A stretch of DNA of 61,458 nt, from NCBI GenBank assembly GCA_963575745.1, contig CAUYUJ010016298.1:224398-285855 (forward strand), given 5' to 3'. The notes under the pieces were generated by a model that did no database searches, was not told the DNA's origin, and saw nothing but the letters and a program-made list of their open reading frames with translations. A program made the position numbers and the translations under genes. The DNA comes from Prorocentrum cordatum. Lineage: Eukaryota; Sar; Dinophyceae; Prorocentrales; Prorocentraceae. How positions within the stretch are numbered: position 1 is the stretch's first letter; the number at the start of each line of letters is the position of its first letter. Below, piece by piece: positions 54,828-61,458 of this stretch.

Positions 54828-56078
54828 TACCTTGATGTTAGTTGAGAAAACCGCGCATGCAACATTCCGACTTATAGTGAATATTTGTTGACCTCTGAAT
54901 GTGACAGACTGACGCGACTGATGTCTGCGAATCGACTTTTGTCATTACCAGCCCTGCCGCCCCCCTACAGGCCCGAGTTAGGTGCAGAAAACCGACAGCA
55001 CTTTTGAGAATGAGTCGAACAATATAGAAGTTGCGCCGATCTAATTTCGGCAGCAGACCGAATTTCGAGCTCTCGATCCAGACGGACGAACGCGCCTGAC
55101 AATTCTGAGTGCGATAGGTGTGCTTACCAGCAGTGTAGCTGCCCTGCATCTCGAATTAAGTACAAAAATACCCACCAAGCGTATCAAGTTAACTCGAATA
55201 ATACGAATAGGTTTGCGGACCTAGCTCGGCTAGCAGACCGAGTTCAGACCTATGGATTCAACAGACGAGCGCGGCTGATGATTCTGAGTACGATAGGCGT
55301 GCTTACCAGCAATGTAGCTGCCCTACAGCTCGAGATAAGGTAGAAAATACCGACAACGCGTATCAAGTTGACTCGAATACTACGAATAGGTTTGCGGACC
55401 TAGCTCGACTAGCAGACCGAGTTCAGACCTATGGATTCACCAGACGAACGCGCCTGATAATTCTGAGTGCGATAGGTGTGCTTACCAGCACTATGGCTGC
55501 CCTAAAGCTCGAGTTAAAGAGAAAATACCGAGAACGCGTATCAAATTGACTCGAATAATACGAATAGGTTTGCGGACCTAGCTCGGCTAGCAGACCGAGT
55601 TCAGACCTCTGGATTCAACAGACGAACGCGCCTCATATTCTCACTCGATTTCTGTGATTATCAGCTCTGTGACTGCCCTACAGATCGAGTTAAGTACGAG
55701 AAACCGAGAGCGCCTGCTACAATGACTCGAATAATACGAATAGGTTTGCGACCCTAGCTCGGCTAGCAGACCGAGTTCAGACCTCTAGATTCAACAGGCG
55801 AACGCGCCTGATCATTCTGAGTGCGATAGCTGTGCTCACCAGCTCTGTAGCTGGTCTACAGCTCGAGTTAAGTACAAAATACCGACAGCGTGTATCAAGA
55901 TGACTCGAAACGGCCGATCCCGCCAGTGTGCTTTTTGGCCTTCAAAGTTACCCGATCGAGCTGAGATCAAGATGGCGAGCGGGAATAAGATCGAATATCA
56001 CGGGAAAAAATACTAGAGCTCTAACGAATGGTCAAATTTCGAGAACAAATTTTCAACCGACAACAAAAAGTTGTGAAA

Positions 56079-56138
56079 ACTGGGCGCCGGCGGTAAACCG
56101 TCAACCTTTGTTACCGCCGGGGGACTCGTAGAGCTTCC
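56079..56138 (+). repeat. Hairpin 20 (A1)
   Basis: Stem 56087-56096 / 56111-56120. Confidence 0.92.
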
Positions 56139-57006
56139 TGACAACATATAATGTCGAAGAAAATTGCAGAGAACGAATAGTTTTTCAGCCCAACTCGAGT
56201 ATCAGACCGAGTTCGGACCTCTGAATGCAGCAGACAGAGGCGTCTGATGTCTCCGAATCGATTCCTGTGATTACCCGCCCTGCAGCCCCCCTACAGCCCG
56301 AGCTAAGTGCAGAACGCCGACAGTAGCTCTCAAGATGACTGGAAGAATACGAACAGTTTCGTGATTCTAGATCGCGCAGCAGACCGAGTTCAGAGCTCTG
56401 GATTCAACAGGCGAACGCGCCTGATTATTCTGAGTGCGATCGTGTGCTTACCACACTGTAGCTGCCCTACAGCTCGCGTTAGTAAAAATAAGAAACGCGG
56501 TAGAAAATACGAATAGGTTCGCGAACCTAGCTCGGGGAGCAGCCGAGTTCATCTTGATTCAACAGACGAACGCGCCTGATGATTCTCAATCGAATTAAGC
56601 TCTGTGGCTGCCCTACAGATCGAGTTAAGTAGAAAAACCGAGAGCGTTTACAATGACTCGAATAATACGAATATTTGCGACTCTAGCTCGGCTAGCAGAC
56701 CGAGTTCAGACCTCTGGATTCAACAGGCGAGCGCGCCTGATCGATTCTGCGTGCGATTAGCTGTGCTGACAGCTTCTGTAAGCTGTGTAAGCTCGAGTTA
56801 TCTTGAGAAAACCGACAGCGCGTATCAAGATGACTCGAAACGGCCGTTCCCGCCACCGTGCTTTTTGGCCTTCAAAGTTACCCGATCGAGCTGAGATCAA
56901 GATGGCGAGCGGGAATAAGATCGAATATCACGGGAAAAAATACTAGAGCTCTAACGAATGGTCAAATTCCGAGAACGAAATTTTCAACCGACCAAAAGTT
57001 GTGAAA

Positions 57007-57198
57007 AGTTCAGTTCTTTTTTTCCGAGCCAACTAGCTCTCCAGCGCGCCGGAATTACTCTAAGCTTCCAGCTATAACTAGCTGAGGGAAGCTCTACGAG
57101 TTAGTTCAGTTCTTTTTTTCGAGCCAACTAGCTCTGGGGCGCGCCGGAATTACTCTTAGCTTCCAGCTATAACTAGCTAAGGGAAGCTCTACGAGTTA
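57007..57198 (+). repeat. Local tandem duplication of a T-module tail
   Basis: AGTTCAGTTCTTTTTTT through CTCCAGCGCGCCGGAATTAC to GGAAGCTCTACGAGTTA occurs twice with a period of about 95 bp (from about 57007 and 57102). Both end with the left outer arm of the hairpin element but without a hairpin. Confidence 0.8.
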
Positions 57199-57233
57199 AG
57201 TTGTCACATTGTCCGTTCTGGCCGGGTGGGCCA

Positions 57234-57292
57234 ACTGGGCGCCGGCGGTAAACCGTCAACCTTGGTTACCGCCGGGGACTCGTAGAGCTTCC
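57234..57292 (+). repeat. Hairpin 21 (A2)
   Basis: Stem 57242-57251 / 57266-57275. The unit is a near-duplicate of the one starting at hairpin 19. Confidence 0.92.
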
Positions 57293-58592
57293 TACCTTGA
57301 TGTTAGTTGAGAAAACCGCGCATGCAACATTCCGACTTATAGTGAATATTTGTTGACCTCTGAATGCGACAGACTGACGCGACTGATGTCTGCGAATCGA
57401 CTTTTGTCATTACCAGCCCTGCCGCCCCCCTACGAGCCCGAGGTTAGGTTTTCCGAAAACCGACAGCACTTTTGAGATGAGTCAACATAAGAAGTTTCGC
57501 CGATCTAATTTCGGCAGCAGACCGAATTTCGAGCTCTCGATCCAGACGGACGAACGCGCCTGACAATTCTGAGTGCGATAGGTGTGCTTACCAGCAGTGT
57601 AGCTGCCCTGCATCTCGAATTAAGTACAAAAATACCCACCAAGCGTATCAAGTTAACTCGAATAATACGAATAGGTTTGCGGACCTAGCTCGGCTAGCAG
57701 ACCGAGTTCAGACCTATGGATTCAACAGTCAAGACGAAGAGCGGCGGCTTGATATCTGTGGTTGCGATTATAATCATGCTCATATGTAGCTGCCCTACCT
57801 CGAGATAGGTAAGAAATACCGCAACGCGTATCAGTTTGACTCGATAACTACGAGAATAGGAGCACGCGGCCTAGCTCACAGCAGAACGGGCGTGCTGGGT
57901 TCAACCAGAGGGACCGCGCCGCCTGATAATTCTGAGTGCGATAGGTGTGCTTACCAGCACTATGGCTGCCCTAAAGCTCGAGTTAAAGAGAAAATACCGA
58001 GAACGCGTATCAAATTGACTCGAATAATACGAATAGGTTTGCGGACCTAGCTCGGCTAGCAGACCGAGTTCAGACCTCTGGATTCAACAGACGAACGCGC
58101 CTCATATTCTCACTCGATTTCTGTGATTATCAGCTCTGTGACTGCCCTACAGATCGAGTTAAGTACGAGAAACCGAGAGCGCCTGCTACAATGACTCGAA
58201 TAATACGAATAGGTTTGCGACCCTAGCTCGGCTAGCAGACCGAGTTCAGACCTCTAGATTCAACAGGCGAACGCGCCTGATCATTCTGAGTGCGATAGCT
58301 GTGCTCACCAGCTCTGTAGCTGGTCTACAGCTCGAGTTAAGTACAAAATCGACAGCGTGTATCAAGATGACTCGAAACGGCCGATCCCGCCAGTGTGCTT
58401 TTTGGCCTTCAAAGTTACCCGATCGAGCTGAGATCAAGATGGCGAGCGGGAATAAGATCGAATATCACGGGAAAAAATACTAGAGCTCTAACGAATGGTC
58501 AAATTTCGAGAACATAATTTTCAACCGACCAAAAGTTGTGAAAAGTTCAGTTCTTTTTTTCTTGCCAACTAGCTCTGGGACGCGCCGGAATT

Positions 58593-58652
58593 ACTGTGCG
58601 CCGGCGGTAAACCGTCAACCTTTCTTACCGCCGGGGGACTCGTAGAGCTTCC
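58593..58652 (+). repeat. Hairpin 22 (A1)
   Basis: Stem 58601-58610 / 58625-58634. Confidence 0.92.
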
Positions 58653-59606
58653 TGACAATATATAATGTGGAAAAATTGCAGAGAACGAATAGTTTTCAGC
58701 CCAACTCGAGTATCAGACCGAGTTCAGACCTCTGAATGCGACAGACGGACGCGTCTGATGTCTCCGAATCGATTCCTGTGATTACCCGCCCTGCAGCCCC
58801 CCTACAGCCCGAGCTAAGTGCAGAACGCCGACAGTAGCTCTCAAGATGACTGGAAGAATACGAACAGTTTCGTGATTCTGGATCGCGCAGCAGACCGAGT
58901 TCAGAGCTCTGGATTCAACAGGCGAACGCGCCTGATTATTCTGAGTGTGATAGGTGTGCTTACCAGCACTGTAGCTGGCCTACAGCTCGAGTTAAGTAGA
59001 AAATACCGACAACGCGTATCAAGTTGACTCGAATAATACGAATAGGTTTGCGGACCTAGCTCGGCTAGCAGACCGAGTTCTGACCTTTGGATTCAACAGG
59101 CGAGCGCGCCTGATGATTCTGCAAGCGATAGGCGTGCTTACCAGCGCTGTAGCAGCCCTACAGCTCGAGTTAAGTAGAAAATACCGACAACGCGTACCAA
59201 GTTGACTCGAATAATACGAATAGGTTCGCGGACCTAGCTCGGCTAACGAACCGAGTTCAGAGCTCTGGGTTCAACAGGCGAACGCGCCTAATGATTCTGA
59301 GTGCGATAGCTGTGCTTACAAGCTCTGTAGCTGTCGTACAGCTCGAGTTAAGTACAGAATACCGACAACGCGTATCAAGATGACTCGAAACGGCCGATCC
59401 CGCCAGTGTGCTTTTTGGCAGTAAAAGATACCCGATCGAGCTGAGATCAAGATGGCGAGCGGGAATAAGATCGAATATCACGGGAAAAAATACTAGAGTT
59501 CTAACGAATGGTCAAATTCCGAGAACGAAATTTTCAACCGACCAAAAGTTGTGAAAAGTTCAGTTCTTTTTTTCCGAGCCAACTAGCTCTCCAGCGCGCC
59601 GGAATT

Positions 59607-59666
59607 ACTGGGCGCCGGCGGTAAACCGTCAACCTTTCTTACCGCCGGGGGACTCGTAGAGCTTCC
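59607..59666 (+). repeat. Hairpin 23 (A1)
   Basis: Stem 59615-59624 / 59639-59648. Confidence 0.92.
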
Positions 59667-60017
59667 TGACAATATATACTTTGGGAAAAAACTCCAAAGA
59701 ACGACTATGTTCTAAGCACAAGCGATTTCAGACCTCTCAAGATAACGCTAACAAAAAAAACAAACAGTTTCGCAACCCAGTTCGAGTATCAAACCGAGTT
59801 CAGACCTCTCAATGCGACAAACGGGCGTGTCTGATGTCTGCGAATCCACTCATGTGATTCCCAGCCCTGAAGCCCCCCTACAGCCCGAGTTAAGTGCAGA
59901 AAATCGACAGTATCGACTCGAATAATATAATAGTTTTCTGAACCTAGTTCGAGCAGCAGACCGAGTTTCGAGCTCTGGAATCGACCGAAAGGCGCGCCTG
60001 CTGTATGCAAATCGATA

Positions 60018-60036
60018 TATATTATATATATATATG
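60018..60036. repeat. (TA)n insertion in a satellite monomer
   Basis: ATATATTATATATATATAT replaces the usual single ATATGTGACC seen in sister monomers (for example 49165). Confidence 0.85.
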
Positions 60037-60855
60037 ACCCGCAGCACTGTAGCCCTCCCCCAGCACGAGTTGAGTGCAGAAAATTGAGAGCACTTCTCAA
60101 GATCATTCGGACAATACGAATAGTTTCGCGATTCTAGATCGGACAGCAGACCGAGTTCAGAGCTCTGAATTCAATAGACGAACGCGACTGATGATTCCCC
60201 ATCGATGTCTGTCACAATGAGCCTGTAGCTGCCCTACAGCTCGAGTTAAGTACAGAAAACCGAGAGCGTCTGTCAAGATGACTCGAATAATACGAATAGG
60301 TTTGCGGACCTAGCTCGGCTAGCAGACCGAGTTCAGACCTCTGGATTCAACGGGCGAACGCGCGATGATAATTCTGATGTCGATAGGGTGTGCTCACCAG
60401 CTCTGTAGCTGCGCTGAAAAAAAACGCCCCAAGCTCGAGTTAAGTACAGAAAACCGAGAGTGTCTATCAAGATGACTCGAATAATACAAATAGGTTTGCG
60501 AACCTAGCTCGGCTGGCAGACTGAGTTCAGACCTCTGGTTTCAACAGGCGAACGCGCGTGATAATTCTGAGTGCGATAGCTGTGCTCACCAGCTCTGTAG
60601 CTGCCCTACAGCTCGAGTTAAGTACAAAATACCGACAGCGCGTATCAAGATGACTCGAACCGGCCGTTCCCGCCCGTGCGCTTTTTTGCCTTCAAAGTTA
60701 CCCGATCGAGCTGAGATCAAGATGGCGAGCGGGAATAAGATCGAATATCATGGGAAAGAATACTAGAGCTCTAACGAATGGTCATTTCGAGAAACAAATT
60801 TTGAACCGACCACAACCGACCAAAAGTCGCAAAAGGTCCGTCAGATTTTCTTGCC

Positions 60856-60916
60856 ACTGGGCGCCGCGGTAAACCGTCAACGCTTCTTACGCGCCTGGGG
60901 CTCGTAGGAAGCTTCC
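60856..60916 (+). repeat. Hairpin 24 (A1, scrambled by indels)
   Basis: GGGCGCCGCGGTAAACCGTC then CGCTTCTTACGCGCC and CTCGTAGGAAGCTTCC. Several one-base indels relative to the consensus, in a pattern that resembles read error. Confidence 0.8.
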
Positions 60917-61458
60917 TGACAATATATACTGTGGGGAAAAACTCCAAAGGACGACTATTTTTTAAGCCCAAGCGATTTCAGACCTCTCAAGATAACACTC
61001 ACAAAAAAACAAACAGTTTCGCATTCGAGTATCAAACCGAGTTCAGACCTCTCCATGCGACATGCGGGCGCGTCTGATGTCTGCGAATCCACGCATGTGA
61101 TCCCCAGCCCTCAAGCCCCCCTACAGCCCGAGTTAAGTGCAGAAAACCGACAGTATGTACTCGAATAATATTTTAGTTTTGCGAATCTAGTTCGAGCAGC
61201 AGACCGAGTTCCGAGCTCTGGAATCGACCGAAAGGCGCGTCTGATGTGTGCAAATCGATATATGTGACCCGCAGCACTGAAGCCCTCCCCCAGCACAAGT
61301 TGAGTGCAGAAAATTGAGAGCACGTCTGAAGATCATTCGAACAATACGAATAGTTTCGCGAACCTAGCTCGGGCAGCAGGCCCTGTTCAGAGCTCTCGGT
61401 GCAATAGACGAACGCGACTGATAATTTCCCATCGATGTCTGTCACAATGAGCCTTAGC

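Larger units (their letters stand above)
38961..61458 (+). repeat. Hairpin-punctuated modular repeat array
   Basis: 22.5 kb without a supportable gene, AT-richer than the retroelement. The normal unit is a ~60-bp hairpin, a ~100-170-bp leader, several ~177-bp satellite monomers, and a ~240-bp closing module, after which the next hairpin starts. Unit lengths are mostly 1.0-1.6 kb. Short B modules (180-370 bp) and a GC-rich D module are inserted between units. All hairpins point the same way except the first. The array continues past the right edge of the window. Confidence 0.9.

Noticed and set aside
38961-61458. CRISPR array
   Set aside because: Repeats are regularly oriented, but spacers are 0.2-1.6 kb and themselves repetitive, and the DNA is eukaryotic.
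38961-61458. Integron-like attC cassette array
   Set aside because: Folded, oriented sites between cassettes recall attC, but there is no integrase, no conserved attC core and no cassette genes. Kept only as an analogy.

Overview
The window looks like nuclear DNA of a photosynthetic dinoflagellate. The clearest evidence is a head-to-tail array of near-identical, intronless genes for PsbU, a photosystem II extrinsic protein. Each carries a signal peptide, a plastid transit region and a thylakoid-targeting segment, which is typical of nuclear-encoded plastid proteins in complex plastids. Abundant simple repeats, GC-rich minisatellites and a degraded reverse-transcriptase element fit the same origin. 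The species cannot be named from the sequence.

Layout. 1-2990: trinucleotide (CAT/GAT) arrays, a CCTCCTGGG minisatellite and a ~160-bp tandem repeat. 3332-4427 (minus): one convincing exon of an unrecognised Cys-rich protein. 4496-5515 and 10611-11477: two copies of a retroposon-like repeat (common head, AAGATGGCCC-type minisatellite body, CT-rich then (CAT)n tail). A third minisatellite-(CAT)n pair lies at 17590-19186. 5516-10610 and 12420-13975: GC-rich DNA with many accidental open frames and no gene I can support. 13986-20626 (minus): three psbU copies, plus the scar of a fourth unit deleted between GGCAGCA microhomologies. 20716-26213: unique AT-richer DNA, a ~103-bp minisatellite and a long (CA)n tract. 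26214-38960 (plus): one decayed retroelement. In order it has a membrane-segment ORF1, a CCCH zinc finger, a methyltransferase-like domain, reverse transcriptase-RNase H, and a second cytosine-methyltransferase-like domain. All are broken by stops and frame changes.

38961-61458 is the most unusual part. It is a modular repeat array punctuated by 23 direct copies and one inverted copy of a ~60-bp hairpin. The hairpin stem shows compensatory changes (GGTAA/TTACC versus GGTGA/TCACC), and hairpin subtype goes with the type of sequence that follows it. Between hairpins are ~177-bp satellite monomers that themselves contain short, partly covarying stems, and a conserved ~240-bp closing module (15 copies). 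The only inverted hairpin sits at the junction between array and retroelement coding sequence. I read the hairpin as a small mobile or recombinogenic sequence, or as a processing signal in a long structured transcript. The sequence alone does not decide which.

The only plausibly functional genes are the three psbU copies and possibly the exon at 3332-4427. The rest is repeats and decayed mobile DNA.
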